From Nitrosomonas sp. Nm166 (lineage in GTDB: Bacteria; Pseudomonadota; Gammaproteobacteria; Burkholderiales; Nitrosomonadaceae), in contig NZ_FONE01000015.1 of the NCBI RefSeq assembly GCF_900112825.1, positions 1-60,652 of the forward strand: a DNA stretch of 60,652 nucleotides, written 5' to 3'. Positions 1 through 8,833 of this stretch are shown here, one piece after another; within the stretch, counting starts at the first letter, position 1; each line of letters begins with the position of its first letter. Below the pieces are notes generated by a model. The model made no database searches. It was not told where the DNA came from and saw nothing but the letters and a program-made list of their open reading frames with translations. Position numbers and translations under genes: made by a program.

Positions 1-501
1 CGTGGCACTCCCGGGGATGATGTCCTCACGGGCACATCAGCAGCAGAACGCTTCGAGGCGGGGGATGGCAATGATCGAATGATCGGTCGCGGTGGCGCGG
101 ATGAGTTTCTGGGTGAAGCAGGTGATGACTATATGCGGGTATGCGATCTTGATTTTGAGTCTGTGGATGGCGGCGTCGGCAACGATACGCTGGCCTTGGG
201 TGGCAGCGGCTTGAATCTGAATCTGACCGATATGGCCGGCAAGATCAGCGGCATCGAAACCATTCGATTGTTTGGCACCGGTGACAATACCTTAACACTA
301 ACCGCAGCGGATGTGCTCAACCTGTCGGATACCAGCAATACTTTGAAAGTCAACGGTAATGAGGGCGATCGCATCGTTGGATTAAGCCGTGGCTGGGGAG
401 ATGGGGGAATTCATGATGGCTTTCATACCTTCTTTAATGATGCGGCGGTGCTGCTGGTTGGCGTAAATGTAACAACAGATTTTGCAAGTTTTAGTGGATA
501 G
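1..501 (+). CDS. FG-GAP/RTX-like repeat protein, C-terminal part (cut by window edge)
   Basis: The reading frame is open from base 1 and ends in TAG at 499-501, so only the C-terminal ~166 residues are present. They match the C-terminal domain of the three complete genes downstream almost residue for residue. The domain holds a glycine/aspartate-rich stretch (motifs GDGNDRMIGRGGAD and GEAGDDY) like calcium-binding RTX nonapeptides, then a hydrophobic region with GIETIRLFGTGDNTLTL, and a terminal VGVNVTTDF. Proteins of this type are usually secreted and calcium-stabilised; the lack of a signal peptide in the complete copies suggests type I secretion, which is inference. It is the first visible member of a tandem array of four. 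The FG-GAP blades would lie upstream of the window. Confidence 0.85.
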   Translation, partial: RGTPGDDVLTGTSAAERFEAGDGNDRMIGRGGADEFLGEAGDDYMRVCDLDFESVDGGVGNDTLALGGSGLNLNLTDMAGKISGIETIRLFGTGDNTLTLTAADVLNLSDTSNTLKVNGNEGDRIVGLSRGWGDGGIHDGFHTFFNDAAVLLVGVNVTTDFASFSG

Positions 502-510
502 TAACTTATC

Positions 511-545
511 AGTTAAATTACCCCCTGGTTTGGGGTAATTTAACT
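511..545 (+). terminator. Strong hairpin after the first FG-GAP gene
   Basis: A 14-bp perfect stem (AGTTAAATTACCCC at 511-524 pairing with 532-545) encloses a 7-nt loop, ten bases after the stop codon. There is no T-run after it, so it is a terminator-like or mRNA-stabilising hairpin, not a classical intrinsic terminator. The other FG-GAP genes do not carry it. Confidence 0.5.
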
Positions 546-856
546 CTGCTGTTGTTAAGATCCACAAGCTTATTAATTCTCTTGCCTGATCTTGTCTGAC
601 GGATTCTCTCCAATTGATCTGCTCTTCGATCAATATTAGAAGTTTTCAAAATCACTTGTTAAACTTTGAAAAGCCCAGTGCCAAATAGCGTGAGTTGTTC
701 CATTGAAATGCCTATTCTCTTGATTTGTCAGCTAACTGCTCAGGTTGTAAGTAGGATTTTTCTGAGGTAATATCACTTCGTTATCTTTGAAATAACGCAA
801 TAAGTATTTATTTCAAGTAAGTTTTTTTGATAAATCTCTTTGAAGGAGTTCTTGAT
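546..856. promoter_or_regulatory. Upstream region of FG-GAP gene 2, with conserved leader
   Basis: No gene is seen here. From about 738 the sequence matches the upstream regions of the next two genes: GCTCAGGTTGTNAGTAGG, a variable AT-rich stretch, TTTCAAGTAAG, and a leader with the ribosome site GAAGGAG at 842-848, eight bases before ATG 857. This shared block of about 115 bp was duplicated together with the genes and probably holds the promoter. Confidence 0.55.
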
Positions 857-2836
857 ATGGCTACCACAGTGATTAACTTATCCAGCCTCAATGGTACTAA
901 CGGTTTTCGTTTGGATGGAGAGGCGGCGTTTGATTATTCAGGTAGATCAGTCAGCAATGCCGGGGACGTTAACGGCGATGGTTTTGATGATTTGATTATC
1001 GGTGCCTCTAGAGCTGATCCGAACGGCAATTTGTCCGGCTCCAGTTACGTGGTATTTGGCAAGGCTACCGGTTTTGACGCCGCATTGGATCTATCTAGCC
1101 TCGATGGCAGCAATGGTTTCCGCCTGGATGGGGAGGCGACGGGTGATTCTTCGGGCGGATCGGTCAGCAATGCAGGAGATGTCAACGGCGACGGTTTTGA
1201 TGATTTGATTGTTGGTGCTTCCGTCGCTGACAGTTACAGTTTTTCCGGCTCCAGTTATGTGGTATTTGGCAAGGCGTTAGGTTTTGATGCCACAATTGAT
1301 TTATCCAGCCTCGATGGCAGCAATGGTTTCCGCCTGGATGGGGTGGCGGATGGTGATTCTTCGGGCGGATCGGTCAGCAATGCGGGGGATGTCAACGGTG
1401 ACGGTTTTGATGATGTGATTATCGGTGCCCATGGCGCTGAACCGAATGGCGATTTTTCCGGCTCCAGTTATGTGGTATTTGGCAAGGCGTCAGGTTTTGA
1501 CGCCGTGCTGGACTTATCCAGCCTCAACGGCACTAACGGTTTCCGCCTGGATGGGGTGGCGGAGTATGATTCATCGGGCATTTCGGTTAGCAATGCCGGA
1601 GACATCAATAGCGACGGTTTTGACGATTTGATTGTCGGTGCTCTTAATGCTGACCCGAATGGCGAAGGCTCCGGATCCAGTTATGTAGTGTTTGGCAAGG
1701 CTTCCGGTTTTGATGCTGCGCTGGATTTATCCAGCCTCAATGGCAGCAACGGCTTTCGCTTGGATGGGGTGGCGGAGTATGATTCATCGGGCATTTCGGT
1801 TAGCAATGCCGGAGACGTCAACGGCGACGGGTTTGATGATGTGATTATCGGTGCTTCTAGAGCTGACCCGAATAGCATTCCCGGCGCTGGTTCCAGTTAC
1901 GTGGTGTTTGGTAAGAACTCAGGTTTTGATGCCGCATTGGATCTGTCCAGTCTCGATGGGAGCAACGGTTTCCGTCTGGATGGGGCGGCGTATGATGTTT
2001 CGGGCGGCTCGGTCAGCAATACCGGAGACGTCAACGGCGACGGTTTTGATGATGTGATTGTCGGTACTCTCTCCTCCGGCTCCAGTTACGTTGTGTTTGG
2101 CAAAGCTTCCGGTTTTGATGGAACAATTGATTTATCCAGTCTCGACAGCGATAGCGGTTTTCGTCTGGATGGGGAGACACCAGATGATTCTTCGGGCAGA
2201 TCGGTTAGCAGTGCAGGAGACGTCAACGGCGATGGTTTTGATGATTTGCTTATCGGTGCCTATCTTGCTGACCCGGATGGCAGTAACAACGCTGGCGCCA
2301 GCTATGTAGTGTTTGGCCGTAGCGACTTTGGCGGTGGCAATGTCATACTAGGTACTCCCGAGGATGACATCCTCACGGGCACATCAGAAGCGGAACGCTT
2401 CGAAGCGGGGGATGGCAATGATCGGATGATCGGTCGCGGTGGTGCGGATGTGTTTCTGGGTGAAGCAGGCAATGATTATATCCGGGTATCCGACCTTGGC
2501 TTTGAGTCTGTGGACGGCGGCATTGGCAACGATGCGCTGACTTTGGGCGGCAATGGCTTGAATCTGAATCTGACCAATATGGCTGGTAAGATCAACGGCA
2601 TCGAAACCATTCGCCTCTTTGGCACCGGTGACAATACCTTGACGTTAACCGCAGCAGATGTGCTCAACCTGTCGGATACCACGAATACCTTGAGAGTCAA
2701 TGGCAATGCCGGTGATCGCATCGTTGGATTAAGCCATGGCTGGGGAGATGGCGGTGTTCATGACGGCTTTCATACCTTCTTTAATGACGCAGCAGTGCTG
2801 GTGGTTGGGGTCAATGTGGCGACAGATTTTGTTTAA
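857..2836 (+). CDS. Seven-bladed FG-GAP (integrin-alpha-like) repeat protein with RTX-like C-terminus, copy 2
   Basis: Protein of 659 residues. The start is taken at ATG 857 because GAAGGAG sits at ideal distance; an in-frame ATG at 827 lies upstream of that ribosome site. Residues ~5-480 form seven repeats of ~65-70 residues, each with SSLxGxNGFRLDG, a DVNGDGFDD calcium-loop motif, IxGA and GSSYVVFGK. This is the FG-GAP pattern that builds seven-bladed beta-propellers. Residues ~490-659 carry a GDGNDRMIGRGGAD RTX-like segment and the same tail as its neighbours. No signal peptide is seen, so leaderless (type I) export is likely but unproven. The calcium loops and surface-type architecture suggest adhesion or matrix binding. 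The ligand is unknown. Confidence 0.88.
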   Translation: MATTVINLSSLNGTNGFRLDGEAAFDYSGRSVSNAGDVNGDGFDDLIIGASRADPNGNLSGSSYVVFGKATGFDAALDLSSLDGSNGFRLDGEATGDSSGGSVSNAGDVNGDGFDDLIVGASVADSYSFSGSSYVVFGKALGFDATIDLSSLDGSNGFRLDGVADGDSSGGSVSNAGDVNGDGFDDVIIGAHGAEPNGDFSGSSYVVFGKASGFDAVLDLSSLNGTNGFRLDGVAEYDSSGISVSNAGDINSDGFDDLIVGALNADPNGEGSGSSYVVFGKASGFDAALDLSSLNGSNGFRLDGVAEYDSSGISVSNAGDVNGDGFDDVIIGASRADPNSIPGAGSSYVVFGKNSGFDAALDLSSLDGSNGFRLDGAAYDVSGGSVSNTGDVNGDGFDDVIVGTLSSGSSYVVFGKASGFDGTIDLSSLDSDSGFRLDGETPDDSSGRSVSSAGDVNGDGFDDLLIGAYLADPDGSNNAGASYVVFGRSDFGGGNVILGTPEDDILTGTSEAERFEAGDGNDRMIGRGGADVFLGEAGNDYIRVSDLGFESVDGGIGNDALTLGGNGLNLNLTNMAGKINGIETIRLFGTGDNTLTLTAADVLNLSDTTNTLRVNGNAGDRIVGLSHGWGDGGVHDGFHTFFNDAAVLVVGVNVATDFV

Positions 2837-2838
2837 AA

Positions 2839-2920
2839 GAACTGCCATTTCGAGCGCAGCCGAGAAATCTATGTTGTGGATTCCAAAGATTCCTCACTGC
2901 GTTCGGAATGATAAATGTAG
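2839..2920. repeat. Intergenic imperfect palindrome, copy A
   Basis: The arms read CATTTCGAGCGCAGCCGAGA and, about 35 bases on, CTCACTGCGTTCGGAATGA. They are imperfect reverse complements and can form a long hairpin. A second copy lies in the same position after the next paralogue. It resembles the dispersed TTTCGAGCGCAGCGAGAAAT-type palindromes found between genes in many bacteria. It sits just past the stop codon and could also act as a terminator. Confidence 0.7.
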
Positions 2921-3070
2921 GTTATTGAAGCCTCATCTCTATCCATCACAAAACCGCTCAGGTTGTCAGTAGGATTTTTCCGGCGTAGTATCCACTTAGT
3001 TGTTTGTAACCTAATAAGTATTTATTTCAAGTAAGTTTTTTTGATAAATCTCTTTGAAGGAGTTCTTGAT

Positions 3071-5077
3071 ATGGCTACCACAGTGATTAACTTATCCAGT
3101 CTCGATGGCAGTAACGGTTTTCGCCTGGATGGAGAAGCAGCAGATGATCGAGCAAGCGTATCGGTGAGTAATGCAGGGGACGTCAACGGCGACGGTTTTG
3201 ATGATGTGATAGTCGGCGCCGTCTTTGCTGACCCAGATGGGATCGACGGTGCAGGATCCAGTTACGTGGCATTTGGCAAGGCGTCGGGTTTTGATGCCAC
3301 CATTGATTTATCTAGCCTCGATGGTAGTAACGGTTTTCGCCTGGATGGGGTAGCGGCTGGTGATTTTTCGGGCGGTTCGGTCAGCAGTGCCGGAGACGTC
3401 AACGGTGACGGTTTTGATGATGTGATAGTCGGTGCCCCGTACAGCAACCAGAGTGCCAGTTACGTAGTATTTGGCAAGGCTTCTGGTTTTAGTACCACAA
3501 TTGATTTATCCAGCCTTGATGGCAGCAATGGTTTCCGCCTGGATGGAGAAACGGCGTATGACCGGTCGGGCAGATCGGTCAGCAGTGCCGGGGACGTCAA
3601 CGGAGACGGTTTTGATGATGTGATAATCGGTGCCGTGGGAGCTGATCCGAACGGAGACTACTCCGGCTCCAGTTACGTAGTGTTTGGCAAGGCTGCCGGT
3701 TTTGATCCCACGCTGGATCTATCCAGCCTCGATGGCAGCAATGGTTTCCGCCTGGATGGAGAAGCGGCAAATGACTTTTCTGGGTTTTCAGTCAGCAGTG
3801 CCGGCGATGTCAATGGCGACGGTTTTGCTGATGTGATTGTGGGCACCCATACGCCTGTTGATTTGGACAGCAACTACAACGCCGGATCCAGTTACGTAGT
3901 GTTTGGCAAGGCTTCCGGTTTTAGTGCCACATTGAATCTATCCAGTCTAGATGGTAATAACGGTTTTCGCCTGGATGGGGCGTCGGAGTCGCAGTCGTCG
4001 TTGTATTATTCGGATACTTCGGTAAGCAATGCGGGGGACATTAACGGCGATGGTTTTGATGATGTGATTGTCGGTATTTACTCTGCTGATCCGAATGGCA
4101 TTCACTCTGGCTCCAGTTATGTGGTGTTTGGCAAGGCTACCGGTTTTGATCCCACGCTGGATCTATCCAGCCTCGATGGTAGAAACGGTTTTCGCCTGGA
4201 TGGGGAAATGGCGCATGATCAATCGGGCAGATCGGTCAGCGGCGCGGGGGATGTCAACGGCGACGGTTTTGATGATCTGATTGTTGGTGCCCCCCATGCT
4301 GATCCGAATGGCATTCACTCTGGCTCCAGTTATGTGGTGTTTGGTAAAAACTCGGATTTTGATGCCACAATTAATTTATCCAATCTCGGCAGCGATGATG
4401 GTTTTCGCCTAGATGGAGAAGCGGAGTTTGATAATTCGGGTAGATCAGTCAGCAGCGCAGGGGATGTCAATAATGATGGTTTTGATGATCTGATTGTCGG
4501 TGCACCAGAAGCTGACCTGGATGGTATTGACTCTGGTTCCAGCTACGTAGTATTTGGCAGAAGCAGTTTTACTGATGATGGTGTAATACGAGGCACGCCC
4601 GGGGATGATGTCCTCACGGGCACATCAGCAGCGGAGCGCTTCGAGGCGGGTGATGGCAATGATCGAATGATCGGCCGCGGCGGGGCGGATGTGTTTCTGG
4701 GTGAAGCGGGCAATGATTATATCCGGATATCCGACCTTGGCTTCGAGTCTGTGGATGGCGGCATTGGCAACGATACGATGGCCTTGGGCGGCAGCGGCTT
4801 GAATCTTAATCTGACCGATATGGCTGGTAAGATCAGCGGCATCGAAACCATTCGCCTGTTTGGCACCGGTGACAATACCTTGACGTTAACCGCAGCGGAT
4901 GTGCTCAACCTGTCGGATACTACTAATACCTTGAGAGTCAATGGCAATGAAGGCGATCGCATTGTTGGATTAAGCCATGGCTGGGGAGATGGCGGTGTTC
5001 ATGGTGACTTCCATACCTTCTTTAATGACGCAGCAGTGCTGCTGGTGGGTGTAAATGTAGCGACGGATTTTGCTTAA
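3071..5077 (+). CDS. Seven-bladed FG-GAP repeat protein with RTX-like C-terminus, copy 3
   Basis: Protein of 668 residues, a close paralogue of its neighbours. The start is ATG 3071, preceded by the same GAAGGAG leader; the upstream ATG at 3041 is disfavoured. Seven FG-GAP blades with DVNGDGFDD calcium loops are followed by the RTX-like GDGNDRMIGRGGAD segment. Blade 5 carries a lengthened serine-rich insert (GASESQSSLYYSDTS), and blade 4 has DVNGDGFAD with a substituted loop position. Divergence lies in the loops after each IxGA strand, while the C-terminal ~170 residues are almost invariant across the array. That pattern fits a constant export or anchoring module with variable propeller surfaces. 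Function is inferred from family only. Confidence 0.88.
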   Translation: MATTVINLSSLDGSNGFRLDGEAADDRASVSVSNAGDVNGDGFDDVIVGAVFADPDGIDGAGSSYVAFGKASGFDATIDLSSLDGSNGFRLDGVAAGDFSGGSVSSAGDVNGDGFDDVIVGAPYSNQSASYVVFGKASGFSTTIDLSSLDGSNGFRLDGETAYDRSGRSVSSAGDVNGDGFDDVIIGAVGADPNGDYSGSSYVVFGKAAGFDPTLDLSSLDGSNGFRLDGEAANDFSGFSVSSAGDVNGDGFADVIVGTHTPVDLDSNYNAGSSYVVFGKASGFSATLNLSSLDGNNGFRLDGASESQSSLYYSDTSVSNAGDINGDGFDDVIVGIYSADPNGIHSGSSYVVFGKATGFDPTLDLSSLDGRNGFRLDGEMAHDQSGRSVSGAGDVNGDGFDDLIVGAPHADPNGIHSGSSYVVFGKNSDFDATINLSNLGSDDGFRLDGEAEFDNSGRSVSSAGDVNNDGFDDLIVGAPEADLDGIDSGSSYVVFGRSSFTDDGVIRGTPGDDVLTGTSAAERFEAGDGNDRMIGRGGADVFLGEAGNDYIRISDLGFESVDGGIGNDTMALGGSGLNLNLTDMAGKISGIETIRLFGTGDNTLTLTAADVLNLSDTTNTLRVNGNEGDRIVGLSHGWGDGGVHGDFHTFFNDAAVLLVGVNVATDFA

Positions 5078-5080
5078 AAG

Positions 5081-5160
5081 AACTGTCATTTCGAGCGCGG
5101 CGAGAAATCTGTGCTGTTGATTCTAAAGATTCATCACTGCGTTCGGAATGACAAATGTGG
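5081..5160. repeat. Intergenic imperfect palindrome, copy B
   Basis: Same element as the one at 2839-2920: TGTCATTTCGAGCGCGGCGA pairs imperfectly with CACTGCGTTCGGAATGACA about 40 bases later. Its identical placement after paralogous genes shows that gene plus palindrome plus leader were duplicated as one unit. Confidence 0.7.
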
Positions 5161-5313
5161 GTTATTGAAGCCTCATCCCTATCCATCACAAAACCGCTCA
5201 GGTTGTTAGTAGGATTTTTCTGAAGTAGTATTCCCTTTGTTATTTTAAAATAACGCAATAAGGTTTTCTTTCAAGTAAGTTTTTTGATAAATCTTTTTGA
5301 AGGAGTTCTTGAT

Positions 5314-7281
5314 ATGACTACAACTGTGATTAACTTATCCAGCCTCGACGGCAGCAATGGTTTTCGCCTGGATGGGGATTATTCGGGCAGGTCGGTCAGC
5401 AATGCAGGAGACGTCAACGGCGACGGCTTTGATGATGTGATTGTCGGTGCTCATAATGAGAATCCCTATGACAATTCGCCCGACGCCAGTTACGTGGTAT
5501 TTGGCAAGGCTTCCGGTTTTGATGCCACCATTGATTTATCCAGTCTCGATGGCAATAATGGTTTTCGCCTAGATGGAGCGGCGAATGATTTTTCGGGCAC
5601 TTCGGTCAGCAGCGCTGGAGACGTCAATAGTGACGGCTTTGATGATGTGATTATCGGTGCCCCCCTTACTGATTCAAACGGCAATTACTCCGGTTCCAGT
5701 TACGTGGTGTTTGGCAAGGCTACTGGTTTTGATGCCACCATTGATTTATCCAGCCTCGATGGCAGCAATGGTTTCCGCCTCGATGGAGAAACGGCGTATG
5801 ACCGGTCGGGCAGATCGGTCAGCAGTGCCGGGGACGTCAACGGAGACGGTTTTGATGATGTGATTATCGGTGCCCCCCTTACTGATTCAAACGGCTATTA
5901 CTCCGGCTCCAGTTACGTGGTGTTTGGTAAGGCTTCCGGTTTTACCGCTACGCTGGACCTATCCAGCCTCGATGGCAGCAATGGTTTCCACTTGGATGGG
6001 GAAGCGGCGGGTGATTTATCGGGCAGATCGGTCAGCAATGCAGGAGATGTCAACGGCGACGGTTTTGATGATGTGATTGTCGGCGCCCCCACCATAAACG
6101 ATGTCGGCTCCAGTTATGTAGTATTTGGCAAGGCTTCCGGTTTTGGTGCCACATTGGATCTAGCCAGTCTCGATGGCAGCAACGGCTTCCGCCTAGATGG
6201 GGAGACGGCAAATGATCGGTCGGGCTACTCAGTCAGTAATGCAGGGGACGTGAACGGCGATGGTTTTGATGATGTGATTGTTGGTGCTGCCTTTGCTGAC
6301 CCGAACGGCGCTTTTTCCGGCGCCAGTTACGTGGTATTTGGCAAGGCTTCCGGTTTTGATGCCGCACTGGATTTATCCAGCCTCGACGGCAGCAACGGTT
6401 TCCGCCTCGATGGGGAGGCGGCGGGTGATCAATCGGGCACTTCGGTCAGCAATGCAGGAGACGTGAACGGCGACGGTTTTGATGATGTGATTGTCGGTGC
6501 TTTTGGAGCTGACCCGAACGGGCCTTTATCCGGCTCCAGCTATGTGGTATTTGGCAAGGCTTCTGGTTTTGATGCCACCATCGATTTATCCAGTCTCGAC
6601 AGCAATAGCGGTTTCCGTCTGGATGGCGTGGCGGGTGATGCTTCGGACTCGGTCAGCAATGCAGGGGATGTCAACAGCGATGGTTTTGACGATTTAATTG
6701 TCGGTGCTCCCTCTGATAGGAACGGTGATTTTTCCGGCTCCAGTTACGTGATATTTGGTCGTAGCGACTTTAACGGTAATGGCAATGTCATATCAGGTAC
6801 TCCCGGGGATGATACCCTCACGGGCACATCAGCAGCAGAGCGCTTCGAGGCGGGTGACGGCAATGATCGAATGATCGGTCGCGGCGGGGCGGATGAGTTT
6901 CATGGTGAAGCAGGCAATGATTATATGCGGGTACCCGATCTTGGCTTCCGTTTAGTTGATGGCGGCATCGGCAATGATATTCTGGCTTTGGGTGGCAGCG
7001 ATTTGAATCTGAATCTGACCGATATGGGTAGCAAGATCAGCGGCATCGAGACCATTCGCCTGTTTGGCACCGGTGACAACACTTTGACGTTAACCGCAGC
7101 GGATGTACTCAATCTGTCAGATACCACGAATACCTTGAAAGTGAATGGCAATGAGGGCGATCGCATCGTTGGATTAAGCCATGGCTGGGGCGATGGCGGT
7201 GTTCATGGTGACTTCCATACCTTCTTTAATGATGCGGCAGTGCTGCTGGTGGGTGTGAATGTGGCGACGGATTTTGCATAA
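5314..7281 (+). CDS. Seven-bladed FG-GAP repeat protein with RTX-like C-terminus, copy 4
   Basis: Protein of 655 residues starting at ATG 5314 behind AAGGAG. Blade 1 is shortened (FRLDGDYSGRSV, missing the usual six-residue loop), so the propeller edge differs from the paralogues. Blades 2-7 follow the standard pattern with DVNGDGFDD or DVNSDGFDD calcium loops. The C-terminus keeps the RTX-like segment and ends VGVNVATDFA. The stop codon abuts a palindromic mobile repeat, and the array's usual downstream palindrome is missing, so the array appears to have been cut here by mobile DNA. No secretion genes are visible nearby. Confidence 0.88.
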   Translation: MTTTVINLSSLDGSNGFRLDGDYSGRSVSNAGDVNGDGFDDVIVGAHNENPYDNSPDASYVVFGKASGFDATIDLSSLDGNNGFRLDGAANDFSGTSVSSAGDVNSDGFDDVIIGAPLTDSNGNYSGSSYVVFGKATGFDATIDLSSLDGSNGFRLDGETAYDRSGRSVSSAGDVNGDGFDDVIIGAPLTDSNGYYSGSSYVVFGKASGFTATLDLSSLDGSNGFHLDGEAAGDLSGRSVSNAGDVNGDGFDDVIVGAPTINDVGSSYVVFGKASGFGATLDLASLDGSNGFRLDGETANDRSGYSVSNAGDVNGDGFDDVIVGAAFADPNGAFSGASYVVFGKASGFDAALDLSSLDGSNGFRLDGEAAGDQSGTSVSNAGDVNGDGFDDVIVGAFGADPNGPLSGSSYVVFGKASGFDATIDLSSLDSNSGFRLDGVAGDASDSVSNAGDVNSDGFDDLIVGAPSDRNGDFSGSSYVIFGRSDFNGNGNVISGTPGDDTLTGTSAAERFEAGDGNDRMIGRGGADEFHGEAGNDYMRVPDLGFRLVDGGIGNDILALGGSDLNLNLTDMGSKISGIETIRLFGTGDNTLTLTAADVLNLSDTTNTLKVNGNEGDRIVGLSHGWGDGGVHGDFHTFFNDAAVLLVGVNVATDFA

Positions 7282-7415
7282 CAGGCTGTTGAAAAACTAT
7301 CTGCGTTGCTGCTACGGTGTTAAAAACAGGCTCAAAATGCTCATTTATTACGCATAAACTGCGCTTTTTCGCCTGTTTTTGCCTTGAATCGGCTGCCTCG
7401 AAAACGTTTTTCAAC
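7281..7415. repeat. Palindromic mobile repeat with GTTGAAAAAC ends
   Basis: A ~135-bp element bounded by a perfect 10-bp inverted repeat, GTTGAAAAAC at 7288-7297 and GTTTTTCAAC at 7406-7415. It holds further internal inverted matches around AAAACAGGC and GCCTGTTTT. The left tip extends to CAGGCTGTT. The matching right tip (expected AACAGCCTG) is interrupted at 7416, where the IS1111-type element begins, and GCCTG reappears at 8806-8810 beyond the IS. It is probably a non-autonomous (MITE-like) element. Confidence 0.55.
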
Positions 7416-7431
7416 GTATATGGACTCATCC

Positions 7432-7706
7432 TGTTTTGCAAGCAAAATTTGTGATGATTTTAAGGTGCAACTGCTTCCGTATATCCGGCTTCTCGTTGGA
7501 TAGCTTTACTATCCGAGCCATGATGGATTTCGCGCGTAAGATTCAAATCGGCCTGGCGGCTTTGCCTTGTCATGTGTCAGGCAGGGAGCCTGTTGAAAAA
7601 ACTGAATGACTTACGCCGGTCTGACCTGTTTGCCATCATTTCATTTTGCTACGCAATTACCAGTGGTTTTCCCCTCTGCTAAACAAAACTTGCTCTCATT
7701 ACAGCG
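7432..7706 (-). ncRNA. Presumed guide-RNA (seekRNA) region of the IS
   Basis: This non-coding stretch lies between the transposase stop and the IS end. In IS1111-group elements this side encodes the RNA that directs target choice. Read on the minus strand, 7587-7603 gives AGTTTTTTCAACAGGCT, close to the end of the palindromic repeat beside which the IS sits (GTTTTTCAAC followed by GCCTG). That could be a target-matching guide segment or a coincidental repeat remnant. The assignment is by position and family only; no fold was computed. Confidence 0.35.
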
Positions 7707-8723
7707 CTATGCTGCCTTCTTGTAAGACTCGCCACGGCTCAATATCGACCATGCAATACGCGCATTCTTGTTGGCTAACGCCACCGTTGCAATGTTCTTG
7801 TTGCGCCGCGCAGCCAGACTTTTTACCCAGCGGCTTCGTCCATCCTCTTTGTTTTTGGCGGCATTAAGCGCAGCACGGGCGCCATGTATCAACAGCATGC
7901 GCATATATTTGTCGCCGCGTTTGCTGATCCCCCCGAGCCTGTTCTTGCCGCCGCTGGAATATTGCCGCGGCGTCAAACCCAGCCATGCGGACATGTCCCG
8001 GCCACTGTTAAACTGTGTGCCGTTGCCCACTGCCGTGACCAGCGCACTGGCAGTGACCGGGCCGATCCCTTCTACTTCGAGCAGCCGCCTGATGCGGTCA
8101 TCCTCACGGGCTGTCTGGGCAATTCTGGCGTCAAAGGCTGCAATGCTGTCATCCAGTGCGCGCAACTCCTCGCCAAGCCCGGCCAGCAACACACGAAAAC
8201 TCCCCGACAATCCATTCTCACCATCTTCCAATAACTCAGGCAACGCCTTGCGCAATCTCCCAATCGATGTTGCGACCACAATACCAAACTCGGCCAGTAA
8301 ACCCCGTATCTCATTGCTTAACGCCGTGCGTGATTTGATCAGCCGGGCACGGATGCGGTGTTCCGCCTGAATAACCTGCTGCTCGGCCGTCTTGATCGCA
8401 ACAAAACGCATGTTCGGCCGGCCAACAGCTTCACAGATCGCCTCCGCATCATTGACGTCGTTCTTGCCGCTCTTAACGTAAGGTTTCACAAACTGCGGCG
8501 CCATCAATCGAACTTCATGGCCCAGCTTGCTCAGTTCGCGCGCCCAGTAATGCGCGCTCCCGCATGCTTCCATGCCAATCAGGCATGGTGTCAGTTTGCT
8601 GAAATAATCCAGCATCTGCGATCGGCGCAATTGCCTGCGTACCAGTACCTTCTCCGTTCTGTCCACGCCATGAACCTGGAATACCTGCTTCGCCAAATCA
8701 ACTCCGATACGTGCTATATTCAT
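7707..8723 (-). CDS. IS110/IS1111-family transposase (DEDD type)
   Basis: Protein of 338 residues. The start is ATG 8723, which has GGGAGGAG just upstream; an open frame extends 25 codons further but lacks a ribosome site. The N-terminal RuvC-like DEDD domain shows GVDLAKQVFQVHG (first Asp), CLIGMEACGSAHYWAR (Glu) and KNDVNDAEAI (Asp pair). The C-terminal helix-hairpin-helix and serine region shows VEGIGPVTASALV and AWLGLTPRQYSSGGKNRLGG, with the conserved serine that forms the covalent DNA link in this family. The gene is intact and of normal length, so the element may be active. It catalyses RNA-guided insertion without ordinary terminal cleavage. Confidence 0.92.
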   Translation of the reverse strand: MNIARIGVDLAKQVFQVHGVDRTEKVLVRRQLRRSQMLDYFSKLTPCLIGMEACGSAHYWARELSKLGHEVRLMAPQFVKPYVKSGKNDVNDAEAICEAVGRPNMRFVAIKTAEQQVIQAEHRIRARLIKSRTALSNEIRGLLAEFGIVVATSIGRLRKALPELLEDGENGLSGSFRVLLAGLGEELRALDDSIAAFDARIAQTAREDDRIRRLLEVEGIGPVTASALVTAVGNGTQFNSGRDMSAWLGLTPRQYSSGGKNRLGGISKRGDKYMRMLLIHGARAALNAAKNKEDGRSRWVKSLAARRNKNIATVALANKNARIAWSILSRGESYKKAA

Positions 8724-8833
8724 AATCTCCTCCCGCTTTTTGATTGCTAAAATCTTTAGTTTGGCACATTGCGATGCCGTTGAGTGGGAGGAGTCCATTC
8801 CATTGGCCTGATAAAGGTTTTGTTGCTCACAAG

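Larger units (their letters stand above)
7417..8805 (-). mobile_element. IS110/IS1111-group insertion sequence
   Basis: The boundaries come from a 12-bp subterminal inverted repeat with one mismatch: ATGGACTCATCC at 7420-7431 and the reverse complement of ATGGACTCCTCC at 8787-8798. Members of the IS1111 group have such repeats set a few bases inside their ends; here the offsets are about 7 bp on the transposase-start side and 3-4 bp on the other. One transposase gene lies on the minus strand. About 275 bp of non-coding DNA follows its stop, the place where this group encodes its guide (seek/bridge) RNA. No target duplication is expected for this family. The exact end bases are uncertain by one or two. 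Confidence 0.65.

Noticed and set aside
827..856. Upstream in-frame ATG giving an N-terminal MINLFEGVLD extension in all FG-GAP genes
   Set aside because: The extension spans the GAAGGAG ribosome site and is part of the conserved untranslated leader.
7768..8750. Long plus-strand open frames opposite the transposase
   Set aside because: They are antisense shadows of the intact IS110-type transposase and show no protein family features.
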